NCBI GenBank assembly: GCA_029224185.1
Contig: CM055196.1
Location: 5,289,530 to 5,353,529 of the forward strand
Origin: Karalla daura
Taxonomy: Eukaryota; Chordata; Actinopteri; Chaetodontiformes; Leiognathidae
Reading direction: 5' to 3'
DNA: 64,000 nt
The notes under the pieces are model-generated. The model searched no databases. It was not told the origin of the DNA and was given only the letters and a program-made list of their open reading frames with translations. The translations under genes and the position numbers were made by a program. Positions 23,849 through 33,760 of the stretch are shown piece by piece (the first letter of the stretch is position 1; the number at the start of each line of letters is the position of its first letter).

Positions 23849-26546
23849 CGCCCCCCCGTGCCCCCCCCCCCCCCCCCCCCTCCCTCCGGAGTTTGGAAGC
23901 GCACCATGTCCGTTTTTGGATGCGGTTGAGTTGCTGCGCTTAGGTTTTGGATTTCTCTGTGCGTGTGTGTGCGCGTGTGTGTGTGTGTGTGCGTGTGTGC
24001 GTCTGTGCGCGTGTGTGCGCGCGCATACCCGCATCTGCCTGGACGGACCCAATTATTCATACATGGCCCGGCTAAATGCTGTCTTACATTAAATTAGATG
24101 CATTCCACTTGGATTTGATTAAGGTATCTCGGAAGATCAAGGCCGGCGAGAGGCAGCTGTCTGTCGGGCCAAATCAAAGGCTCGACTGTGTTTACGCCAC
24201 ATGTCACATAAGGCAGATCTTAAACCCCCCCCCCCCCCCCCCCGAGTACCTGGAAGCGCTCCTCCGAGGAGCCAGGTTTCGGTGACGTGGGAGCGAGCCG
24301 AGGGGGCGCGTGCGCGGAGGCGCTACGCTGTGAAATTTAAAGCGCCGCCCTCCTCCTTGGCCCGCGTGCCCCCTCCGCTGAAATGTCACCGGAGGCTCTC
24401 GGCAGAGGCCGCCCGTGCCCGCCCCGCCCCCCCCCCCCCCCGATCCCGTGTCTATCCATCGATCAGCTGTCGTCGAGCCCTTGATTTGTCTGGAATTGAT
24501 GAATTGGACGGCTCCGTTCTGGCTGAGCGCTGGTCAGACACCGGCAGTGGAAAGAAACCACGGCACGCACACACACGCGCACACAAAAACGACCCGAAAG
24601 CGGCGCGTTTCTCACGCGGCTCATCTGGCTGGCTGATCGAATAGGCAAACGCATCAGTGGCGTAACGCGGCTGACTCGCCGGCCCCGCGTGGTCGCGATG
24701 GGGAAACCGCTCCAATCGGCGGGAGTCTCCATGCAGATGCGGCCGCCCCGCCCGATCTTGACAGTTCGCTCCCTCGTCTTGATCTCGGGAGACGTAATCT
24801 TTGGCCTCGTCCAGTCCCGTCCCCAGCGACGAGGGGGCCGAGTTCTGCACATGTCCGCCTCCGTTGTTTGGCCGTGGATCGTCTTTCAACGGGCCTCTGC
24901 TTTTTTTAGCCCCATGGCGTCAGTGTCATGTATATCCTGTGTGCCGGTGGCTCGGGCCAATTTCAAGGTTCTACTGCTTTCCAATGCGGCCTTTGTGCCC
25001 GGAGCGCATCCTCATCATTGCCTCTAATTATTGGCAAAGCAGTTTTTTTGATGGTTATTGGATTAGATCTGACCATCTGGACCAATTTCCTCCCAAGAAA
25101 GAGACGATAGTACGCGTCTTCTTCTCTGACCTGGTACCAGAGTCTGCTGTTAATGCACTTAAGGTGCGGCAGACCGCGCTCAGGGCGGCTCATCTGTGAC
25201 CTGAAACGGTGTCAGTCGCCTCCCCGGTGCGTTCTTGCACAACCCCCCCCCGATTCCAAATCGGGAGCCGGCACGAAGTCGGTGAAACCTCTGGGCAGTA
25301 CTTTGAAGAGCATTGCGTGCAGCGTGCTCCAGCCAGCAGCAAACGCGCTTGCTTTCGGCGTGGCACGGGAGATTTAAGGGAACTGGGTGGACGCCGGCCG
25401 TTGGGCTTCTGCAAGCCAAGCTCCTGCCCGTTCCTGTTCGATTGGCCCGGCGTCCCGCTCCTATTTCCAGCTTCACAATTCGTCATAAATAAATGGCTTC
25501 ATCGTGGGGCCCGCAGCTGCCAGCTGCTGCCCGACGCGCACGGGGAACCGTGGTCATGTTACGGCGTCATCTGCGTAAAGGTTGACTTTGTCTTCTGTTC
25601 CTGCCGTTATTTATAAACGGGACGGAGGCCCAAGTCCACTCCCTCGGAGGCCTCCATGTGCATTGAGCATGTGACCGTCTGTTTATATGCGCGTAGCCGT
25701 GCCGCTTAAAGGATCGGGTTTATAAATGATGAGCGCTTGTATTTAAATAGTGCCTCTCAAGCCGGCCGGGCCGAGGATCGTGTTCAGAAAAACGACAACA
25801 CAAATGTCACAGGTGGTCGGAATCGATGAGTGGCGTCTTATCTGCTTTTCGATCCTGTCAAACCGTAAACAATACGGGGCTGTCTTTTTTTTCTTTCCTC
25901 CGTCCACCTCCAGGCCGAGGTGGTGGTGAACTACCACGTCGGGGAGACTGTGTTATCTCTGCAGAAAATCACTCTCATCCCTGGAGGCTCAGAGTCCCTG
26001 GTCTACACCACTCTGTCTGGAGGCATCGGCATTCTGGTCCCATTCACCTCACATGAGGTACTCTCCCCACACACACACACACACACACACAAAGGCCTTT
26101 CACCCTTTTTCTCTCTCAATTCTGCTTTTATTCCCCTGTCTCCCTATTTCTCCCACTCTGACCTAACGATCTTCATTTGTCCAGGACCACGACTTCTTCC
26201 AGCACTTAGAGATGCACATGCGCTCTGAGTTCCCTCCACTGTGCGGCAGGGACCACCTCAGCTTCAGATCCTACTACTTCCCCGTCAAGGTCGGTGTCCG
26301 TCTGTTTCCCCAGCTCTTTCCTGGGCATGGGAAAGAGCGTGTCCTCACGGCCCCCCCCCCCCTAACCTTTTTTTGTGTGTGTGTGCGCCGCTCCCCTCTC
26401 CGCAGAACGTGATCGACGGAGACCTGTGCGAGCAGTTCAACAGCATGGACCCGCACAAGCAGAAAAGCGTGGCGGAGGAGCTGGACAGGACGCCGCCCGA
26501 GGTCTCGAAGAAGCTGGAGGACATTCGCACCCGCTACGCCTTCTGA
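12206..26546 (+). CDS. sf3b3: Splicing factor 3b subunit 3 (SF3B3/SAP130), complete, 26 coding exons
   Basis: SF3B3 is a nuclear scaffold of the SF3b part of U2 snRNP. It holds SF3B1 and SF3B5 and supports branch-site recognition in the spliceosome; it is also reported in SAGA-type acetyltransferase complexes. The family fold, shared with DDB1 and CPSF1, is three seven-bladed beta-propellers, with an MMS1_N-type region in the first half and a CPSF_A-type region from about residue 850 to 1180. I joined 26 exons by GT-AG boundaries: frame stays open throughout and gives 1217 codons plus stop, the length of human SF3B3. The product starts MFLYNITLQRATGITHAIHG and ends KLEDIRTRYAF, which I recognise as nearly identical to vertebrate SF3B3 from memory (no alignment run). 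The ATG at 12206 is in good context (GAGCCATG). No frameshift or lost exon is seen. Middle exons (15.5-18.4 kb) have very GC-rich third positions. Confidence 0.98.
12969..12998 (+). repeat. (CA)n microsatellite in sf3b3 intron 3
   Basis: About 15 CA units, 15 bases after the exon 3 donor. Confidence 0.95.
14765..14808 (+). repeat. (CA)n microsatellite overlapping the exon 10 donor region
   Basis: About 22 CA units start at position +2 of the intron, so the donor reads GAG|GTACACACA. Confidence 0.95.
14989..15540 (+). other. sf3b3: sf3b3 intron 11
   Basis: A 552-bp intron from GTGAGG to CCCTCAG. It contains a (CA)n array at about 15461-15486 close to the acceptor. No exon-like conservation is apparent. 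Confidence 0.8.
15541..17443 (+). CDS. sf3b3: sf3b3 coding exons 12-17 (residues 468-763, second propeller)
   Basis: Exons: 15541-15692, 15815-15970, 16091-16246, 16593-16736, 17063-17185, 17289-17443. All internal boundaries here are phase 0 except the phase-1 entry and the phase-2 exit (AG|G, Arg763). The block encodes DEFDAYIIVSFVNATLVL near residue 468, VYPDGIRHIRADKRVNEW near 519 and NGVLLRTVLDPVTGDLSDTR near 671. This corresponds roughly to the second propeller. Acceptors are preceded by extended C-rich or CT-rich pyrimidine tracts; the intron before exon 13 has a (CT)n run at about 15750-15790 and the one before exon 15 has a C run. Third codon positions are dominated by C and G. Confidence 0.96.
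17885..18924 (+). CDS. sf3b3: sf3b3 coding exons 18-20 (residues 763-942, start of CPSF_A-type region)
   Basis: Exons: 17885-18059, 18181-18386, 18768-18924. They encode the ILALEKLGAVFNQVAFPLQY segment, an acidic Ala/Glu-rich stretch (EEMVEAAGEDERELAAEMAA) that is typical of SF3B3, and the DWYVLVGVARDMILNPRS segment where the CPSF_A-type domain begins. Exon 19 is one of the longest (206 bp) and extremely GC-rich. The acceptor of exon 20 lies directly after an 11-base C run. Confidence 0.96.
19270..19296 (+). repeat. Poly-G run, 27 bases
   Basis: Uninterrupted G27 followed by further G-rich DNA. It is the only long G run on the sense strand of sf3b3; the other long homopolymers are C. Confidence 0.97.
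20746..20778 (+). repeat. Poly-C run, 33 bases
   Basis: The longest homopolymer in the window, in sf3b3 intron 20. Exact length is likely uncertain because of sequencing error. Confidence 0.95.
21329..23020 (+). CDS. sf3b3: sf3b3 coding exons 21-23 (residues 943-1088, third propeller)
   Basis: Exons: 21329-21454, 22607-22819, 22922-23020, all with phase-0 boundaries. They encode TPVEDVPLAIAPFQGRVLVG, the RVIVSDVQESMFWVRYRRNE segment and the RLPPNTSDDVDEDPTGNKAL segment, which are strongly conserved in the family. The 1.15-kb intron between exons 21 and 22 ends in a 22-base C run followed by a (CT)n tract and C-rich DNA, an unusually long pyrimidine tract in front of the exon 22 acceptor. Confidence 0.96.
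21455..22606 (+). other. sf3b3: sf3b3 intron 21
   Basis: Phase-0 intron of 1152 bp. It holds an ACGC/CACG-rich start, a (GGGGA)n patch near 21930, a TATG/GTGT and CACA pair near 22115-22190 that could form a stem, a CCCT run near 22300, and the C22-(CT)n tract just before exon 22. Confidence 0.85.
22530..22597 (+). repeat. C22 plus (CT)n pyrimidine tract before sf3b3 exon 22
   Basis: C run, then about 14 CT units, then C-rich DNA up to the TTCAG acceptor of exon 22 at 22606. This is one continuous pyrimidine tract of nearly 70 bases. Confidence 0.95.
23241..23316 (+). repeat. (CA)n microsatellite in sf3b3 intron 23
   Basis: About 38 CA-type units with a few CG variants at the left end. Confidence 0.95.
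23772..23880 (+). repeat. C20-(CA)n-C20 compound repeat in sf3b3 intron 23
   Basis: A C20 run, about 27 CA units, a short CT/CG linker and a second C20 run. Confidence 0.95.
25914..26546 (+). CDS. sf3b3: sf3b3 coding exons 24-26 (residues 1089-1217, C-terminus)
   Basis: Exons: 25914-26057, 26185-26289, 26406-26546 (TGA at 26544-26546). They encode AEVVVNYHVGETVLSLQK, the ESLVYTTLSGGIGILVPF segment, CGRDHLSFRSYYFPVKNV, and the terminal helix region ending DIRTRYAF. The C-terminal residues pack against the propellers in known SF3b structures. Compared with my memory of the human protein, the changes are conservative, for example in the DPHKQKSVAEELD stretch. Confidence 0.96.
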
Positions 26547-27485
26547 GCGGCCGCAGAGGCGCTCAGGCGGCCGATTGCGGGCAGACGGGGCATCTCTCGG
26601 CATCCCCCCCCCCCCCCCCCCCGAAAACAGCCACCTGCTCAGAAGTGTGTGCGCAGTGACCACGTGTGTGCGCGCCTCTGCCGAGAATACACCTGCGACG
26701 TTTTCACGCCTCGGCTCGCCTGTTGGGACTGCAGAAACCACGCACACAAAACAACACAGACCCCCGTTAAAATAGAGACATGACGGTAAATAACAGCCAG
26801 TAGGCCCTCCCCCCTCCCCCGACACACACACACACACACACGCACACATCTCTAGGTTGTTTCCCACGCTTGCCTCTCGTCGCACTCACAGCTGTGTGAA
26901 CACCTCTGTCTCGCACGCACGCACGCACGTGTGAACAGAAGTGGCCGAAGAGCCGTCATCCGCGTCCTCACGCTTCCCACATCTTGAAGCCAGATCACGT
27001 GTGAGCGAGCCCCTTTTCTGTGTTCGGACGGAAGACCCTTGAAATGTTTTTACTCTGTTTGCAAAATGAAACAAATGTGCTTTTGTACGTTTTTTTTTTT
27101 AACGTGTCTCGTTTAGAACAGCCCATGACGGCGCCTGCGCCGTACTGCCAGGTGGTATGGTTGGATCTTCTTTAGCGCCCCGGCTGGAGCAAGCACGCCG
27201 CCTGCTCGACACGGTCGACCCCTTTACCCGCTCCGAGCCTCGGGCCACGGGCCCCAGACGCGTTGCCACACTGTGGCATTAGACGTCGGCCGGCCTCAGA
27301 CTAAATAAGTGGGTGGAAGTAGAGTGGAGGTTCACATTGGGTGGCGTTCCTCTCAATCCTGTAAATTCCCAACCTCAGCCACAGGCACAGACATAGCATT
27401 CCTCAGTAGTCACCGGAGTAAGGGTTTGCGGGACGGGGCAGTGGTCTGTTTTTGTAAATAAAGTTTTTTTGTGCTTTATAATACC
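26547..27485 (+). other. sf3b3: sf3b3 3' untranslated region
   Basis: About 0.94 kb from the stop codon to the predicted cleavage site. It contains a 19-base C run (26604-26622), a (CA)n stretch on the top strand near 26821-26847 and a T9-10 tract near 27090. No conserved coding content is seen. The end is inferred from the single good polyadenylation signal and a GT-rich element after it. Confidence 0.75.
27457..27462 (+). terminator. sf3b3: sf3b3 polyadenylation signal AATAAA
   Basis: A canonical AATAAA, followed by T-rich DNA, a likely cleavage site near 27480-27490 and a GT-rich downstream element (GTGTGTGTGG near 27511). The composition shift from GC-rich to AT-rich DNA also begins here. 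Confidence 0.75.
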
Positions 27486-27489
27486 ATGT

Positions 27490-30400
27490 GGTCGTGTCAT
27501 TCCTGCCACTGTGTGTGTGGTGAACCTTCTGAGCCGCAGGATTCATTTGTCTCGATCATTATCACATTAGAGGGCCAGTATTAAGTTTTGTGGTTTAGTG
27601 CCATGGCTCAGGATAGGGACAATATTTATACTGTTTGTCAGTTAAGTCACTTAAATTTGATTAATTTCATTTGGAGATCGCAGCAGGAACAGCCTTTTTA
27701 TTGTGCACTAATTGGCTGACAACACCGCATCCTGTAATTTAATGTGTCAAAGTCTGTTGTGTCCAGGCTGGACCATTTAAATGCGCCGAGCCGGACAGAT
27801 GGGAAACCTTTCAGCCCGCTACAGGGAGCGAGCGGAGCCGCACGAGTCGGAGCGAAACAACCTGTGGAAAATGAAGACGTAGAATGTTCAGTATTTGTCC
27901 GCACATAAAACACCCGACTTCCAGGAGGACTCGCTGCGGTGGCTCTCCCCCTTCATACCTCTCATCGCCTTCACCACCTTTTCAACTCGTATCGGAGAAA
28001 TACGGTCGAGCTCTCTGTGGAATGTGCCCGCTCACCTCTACAATATCGATGCCACCCTCAAATCTGTGCAATAAATACGAAGCTCCAACCTGCAGTTGGC
28101 GTCAGGTCTGCTCGCAGCTAGTGGCCTGGCTGTGGCTCGCAGTCTCCCGCACATCAAACGCTCACTAGCATCTATGCTGTTTATAGTTATGTTACTGCTT
28201 TTTCTCTTTTCTCCTGCCAAGGCTTCCATACTTAAGGTTACAGACTGTAGAGATCTGATTGACCGATTGGTCTGTGGCACCGGCGTCACTGCAGAAATGT
28301 CCTGTCGAGGTTTGTAGCTGTGTGAAACACAACACTGTTTTCCCCCTTGGGGAATGAGATGGTTATCCCTCCTGGATTGGCCGTGGAACCTTTATACGTT
28401 TCGGTGAAGGCTTGTAACAAAAGTGAAATGTTCTAATATGTCAAAGTAAAAGAGTTCTCATGATGAATTGATCACTGTTCATGCATGATGATGACAGCTG
28501 ACAGCCCTTTGTGGCGTCTCCAGTGTGACAGACCTGGACGGACCTGCTTCTTCACCATGACAAGGAGATATCAACTCACCACACACCCATTGACCAACAT
28601 ATTGACAAAAACAAAGTCCTCACATCTGGCGAGTGGCTGTGCACATGCCATGGATTTTGCCCTGGTGAGAGAAAAGCGAAGAACTCCGCCAGACCAAACT
28701 TTCCCACCCTGAACAATGGTATTGCAGAGATTTATAGAACTACAACCACATGGGCAGCTTTATAAAAATATGTTGAGGACAACAAACGGTTGCCCTGTGG
28801 TGGATTTATATCCAGAGGACATGTGAGAGACAAGTTAAGAGGACACAGGAAAGGAACATCTGGATCTGTGAAAAGACCCTTCCACCAAAAATCATGCTTT
28901 CACATGCTAATTCGTTTTCAAATGATTAATTTAATTTATTAATTTCAAATGACTTCATTTCGCGAGGCTGCGGTCCTTCTAAAAATGGCCATATTGTGTG
29001 TGAACTCAGATCCCCACAGAGGAAGGGTCTAAGTGGATAATAAAGTTCAGTTTTGTCGCAAGGACACTGAATTGGCCGGGGCCCCAAACTTCCTTTAATC
29101 CAACCGAATGTGTGTGTGTGTGTGTGTCTGTGTCCGCGAGTGCATGTATGTACATCTTTCGTAGGTTGTCTTCATCGCAAAACCTGGAAAATAATCCAAT
29201 TAAAAGTACTGAAAAAAAATAACAACAAAACAAAATCATCCATTCAATAACTTTTTCACCTTTGTTTCACCCGGTGAAAATGTTATGAGGATGGCTGGAC
29301 GTGAGGCAGGATATTGGACCATCACTTTGCAAAATTATGAATGAGCTTTGCCAGGAACACTTTACTGGTATTTGACCTCAGATAACACGTTAAATCAGCC
29401 AGAATCGGCCTGGTGCACCCAAAAAAAAAAAAAAAAAAGAATTGGAAAGCTGCACTTTACACCTGTATCCGTGTGAATGCCAATTTAATATGAAAAACAT
29501 GTTTGTGCTGTCAATTACTCCACTTGTGGCTCGTCTTGGCCTAATGCGGCCTCTCCCGTTGCATTAAGCATTAGGCATCAGGATGCTGCTCCGATCCGAC
29601 CAACGATCGAGTCACGGAGCCAAGGGCTTCAGACCAGGGATTGTAACCACGTGTGTCCCACGACAGGTCAAGGGGGAGCTTCACCTGTCCTGTAACCACA
29701 TCGAAACCTCCTGGCGAGGCAGGCAGCAAAGATGTGCGTGGCGGCACGTCATCACGCTTTCAAGACCCTCAGAAGACAGTTGGACCGTTAATCATGCTGC
29801 ATTCCTCTGCCACCTCTCTGGAGCTCTCTTTACAGATGGCAAAAGGAAAAAAACTGCATTGTAGCTTCAGGCTGACAACGTGGCCGTGCTTCTGTACGTG
29901 CTCTGTACATTTTTTCGTCCTCCAGCGGTGGTTGTTGAAATCTTGGTTCTACTTTGGTCTTTGTTTTAGTTGCAATGTACTTTGCAGCTCCTGCATTGCA
30001 TAACTACATCGTGATGAAAACGTTCATTATAATCTTTGGCTTGCGGCTTGTTTGGGCTTTGTGTGCAGCTATTGCCAAACTGATTGTTTTTGTCGTTTCA
30101 GACATACAGTTGAGGTTTGTGAACTACTGCCAAAACCAGGAGGTTAGTGGTGGTTGTCCTTTTGTTTCAAGTTTGCGTATTGTTGTCCCCACAAACAGCT
30201 ATATTTTCAGATAAACATGGGGATCAAAATGCTCCGTCCTGGGTTGAGAAAGCTGTTCTCTGTCTTGGCTTTTACACCTTAGCTCCACATTTAAATCCAA
30301 TCTTAAAACATGTATATACACCTGATTTTGAGACAGTGTCAGTATGAAGTTTAGCAGCAGCTGTCTCCCATGTACAGGAATGAGGTGGAAGAGAAAAGAA

Positions 30401-33040
30401 ACAGCTCTCTGGTTTCAATAAGCGCGTGTGACCGAATGACATGATTGCAATTCATCAGCTCATCCATCACTCTGATGGATATGTTTTAGAGTGACATTGG
30501 TCTTTTTGAACAGAATGGCGACACCCCTGTTGTTACTCACAGTTGTGTATGGGACACCCCACCTCAAGGCTCCCTGCTGGGCCCAGACCTCCAATGGCCC
30601 AGGCTGTGACTTCAGGACATGACCCCTGACTAGAACATTACCCTCACCCTGATCCCTCCACTCTGTACTCTCCTGTCTGCCAAGTGGTGCCGTCATAGCT
30701 CTTAGACAAGTGAGGAAATGCATGCATTTACTCAGTTTATTAACTAAACTGGAGACAGTTTACTTTAGTCCTTTCTTGTACTGCTTCCGACTGCCTCTGC
30801 ATCGCTACATTCTAGAGGAAAATCCCATTGTAGCACATAAGAATATTCGAGCTGCGAATTTAAAGGAAATGTTCACACTAGATAAAAAGCTGAGACTCTA
30901 CGTAAAAGCATTTCAAAAGAAACTCAATCATCTATTTATGTAGAAACTGACGAGCAGAGCCATATTCAAAATGACCTCAACCTCAGCCAACTACAGAAGA
31001 ATATTTAGCTTTTATTTCAATGCTGTGTCATGATGCTGTGGTGAAAGCTAACAGTTAAATACTTGTTTCTCAGCATGATTTTAATACTTTTGAAAGGCGA
31101 ATTTGTCTGATTACACACATTTTCTTTGTACTTCTCCTGAAGTTAATCTCAGCTCCCTCCGCACCTCCGACTGGACATGTGGAAAAAAACAGGCAGAGCG
31201 TGTTCACTGTATGCTGTCTCCTCACATCACAGGATTTCAAGGTACATTTCTATCATGGGTAACAAATAACAGCCCCTGCAGTGGGGCCCAGCGTGTATGA
31301 AAGCCCTCCAGTCTCAACATGTCATCATTCAGACCTCATGAGGAGAGCACAGGGAGCAAACACTTCAAAGTGCTCTGTGGGAACAGCAGGCAGCAGTGAA
31401 CGAGTGAATTATTTCACTCAATGAAAGTAACAACAACAACAAAAGTGAAAAAAAAAAACCCAAACCTTTCACTGAAACTACAAGATGTGATTATACAATT
31501 GTTTTAGTGCCATTCCCTTGTTTCCTCACCGCTTTTTTTAACGGATGAATTTCAGTCTGGTCCAAATTTGTGGTAGCGTGAGGCTTGTAGCGGTGAGTGA
31601 CAGCATGTTATACTGCAGATTTGCATACAGCGAAACAGAACGTGTTGCAAAGCATTAGAAAAAAATATCCCTCACTTTGTTTAAAACCAGTCAAAATGTA
31701 TGGAACCTGTTCCCTGATGTTACACCCCTAGTAAAAAAAGAAACGACACTGATGATCCTTAAGCAAACAAGGCTGTTGACTGGCACAACCTGGGGGGAAC
31801 CTCAGAGCACCTACGGCGATAATTCCCACCACCGCCCCTCCGCAGTTCATGGAAATTTGCCTCTGATCCCTACTGACAGGGAGGTAAATGTGCAGGGTTG
31901 GGTTTCCATCTCATCCTTATGCACCCAGTATTTATAAAGTCATGTGTAAAGGTTTCAATGTTGACCTAAAAAAAAAAAAAACAAAACAAGAAATAAGTTG
32001 ATATGGATAAACAGACTGAAATGACTGAAAGGGAAGGCTATTGGCCTAGCTATCAAACGTTTTGTCTATAATGAAGATTATAGACAAAACTCATTCAATT
32101 ATTAACCAGACACCTTGTGAGTTGTTTGTTAATATTCTATTATTGTTGTTCACTGTTATTCTGGTTGTTTTGGACATGAAACGTGTTGTTAAAAGGCAAC
32201 TGGCACAGTAGCAGAGAAACAAGATTTGCAGAACATCAAAAATAGTTCAAGTGCCTTTGAAACCCCCCCCCTGTGTGCCTCTCTTAAATACAAAATAAAC
32301 ACCAGCACTTAAGTTTCTCTTTGATGAAATAAACATTTGCTGAATGGGATTTTTAAAAAAAAGCAGATCAAGAAAACCCAGAGAACTGGAGCTGAGAGAA
32401 AACTCAACTTAACTTTCTCAACTTATTGGATTACAATTGTAAAACCTTTAAATCAGATCATTACTAAATGTCAGAGTCTGTCACTGGGTGAATTTATCTG
32501 ATCAGTCTCTCGTATTTACAATGCAGGAACCTCCAGTATAACAGAAAATTAAAAGATTATTATTTATTGTATTCTATTTAAAATTTCCCTTAATTAAATT
32601 ACTAACTTCTATTTTTAAATAACAAGCAGGCATTATCATATCCTGTATTTCTGCATGTTTGGAACTTGGAGGGTGACGAGAAATGGAGCATTAGATCTTT
32701 GGCTGTTGCCACTGCATACTCATCAACATGGGCACATGGAACCTTAAATGTCCTCTCTCCAAGATGAATAAGCATGCACCTTATTTTAAAGTGGAAGGAA
32801 GATTATGTTCCATTTTCATCTGCTTATCTGGCCTTGACCATGTCCCTGGTTAGCATGCTAACGGTGGAGGACACAAGGTACAGTAACTAGCTGATGTGCT
32901 AATTATAGCTGTGAGCTAACCTAACCTAGAGTTAGCTTTGCAGCTAAAAATAAGGCCAATATGGCCAAGTGGCAGGTAACAAGTAGCTTGCCACAAAGTA
33001 GTTAGCTGGAGTGCTAACTAGCCGAGAGATTAGCTCTTTT
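27490..33040. other. AT-rich intergenic DNA, no gene seen
   Basis: No spliced or single-exon gene is supported. It contains a short GT array (29105-29127), A-runs near 29420, 31450 and 31969, and a 14-bp-arm hairpin at 32059-32090. The first 350 bp after the sf3b3 polyadenylation site still carries some CpG. All frames are short and of unremarkable composition. Confidence 0.6.
32059..32090. repeat. Perfect hairpin, 14-bp arms, 4-base loop
   Basis: GTTTTGTCTATAAT, loop GAAG, ATTATAGACAAAAC. Arms are 32059-32072 and 32077-32090. It is too short for a typical pre-miRNA and is more likely a small inverted duplication. Confidence 0.95.
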
Positions 33041-33760
33041 AACTGCATCTGTGGCTGAAGCCTCTTTGCAAGCAGCACTTCTGGGAGACTTTTTCCTCGA
33101 CGCCCTGTAAACTGTCAAACTGGCTTTTTGACAATAACATCAGTAGAGGGCCATCGTTAAAGGAGGGATGAGATTGATATATGTGACCACAGGCTGAGGG
33201 AAAAGTTGCACATTTCTCCTCCTTGTGACATAAATCAGCAGGTCAGCTTAATTGAAACAGTTCAGTCACAAGCCTTCCACTGATATATTAGTCATGGTCC
33301 GCTTCACCATATGAAGTAGGTTTGTGCAAATCCTGAATTAGGACTCTCAATGAAATTTATTGGAATTGGAATTGGATTGACAGGAAGTGTAATTGAATTC
33401 ATTGCAATTTTGAGAAATTCCTTATGGCCAAATAACAGGAAGGATTGTCATTTTTAAGAAAAGTTTGGCTCATATACGAAAAATACTTAAAAAACAAAAA
33501 AACAACAAAATTAGACACAGATTCCCCCTTCTGAACAATTTGTATTCTTTTTATTTGAAAATGGTGAATGCAGTAATCATTTATTACAGTTAACACTTAA
33601 TTTATAGGGTAGTTCCTCAAAGGTTTTATTATTGAGGCGACATCTTTCTCAATGGAATATCTTTCCTGCAACACTAAATATCCTCTCAACAGGTCTCGTA
33701 GATGTAGGTATGGAAAACTGTTCTGGTTTTCTCTCTAAAACAAAATATTTTTGAAGACGT
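33041..33760 (-). mobile_element. hAT-type DNA transposon remnant, copy A
   Basis: On the minus strand, 33720 to about 33605 reads IPTSTRPVERIFSVAGKIF, then a stop, then RLNNKTFEELP. This matches the conserved C-terminal dimerisation segment of hAT transposases (pattern P.TS...ERVFS.AG.I...R..L.P..VE.L). The frame is broken by at least one stop and I see no intact N-terminal part, terminal repeats or target duplication, so it is dead. The whole 720-bp block is shared with copy B (35669-36550). Copy A has about 120 bp at 33288-33412 that copy B lacks. Confidence 0.7.

Larger units (their letters stand above)
23021..25913 (+). other. sf3b3: sf3b3 intron 23 (2.9 kb, largest intron)
   Basis: Phase-0 intron from GTAGCG to CACCTCCAG. 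It contains long CA arrays at about 23241-23315 and 23791-23844, a GT array at about 23958-24020, and C runs at 23772-23791, 23861-23880, 24225-24243 and 24427-24441. A less repetitive AT-rich part at about 25010-25190 could be an intronic enhancer. Near 25728 a short motif (GCGCTTGTATTTAAATAGTG) resembles a fragment of a common fish interspersed repeat. Confidence 0.85.
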
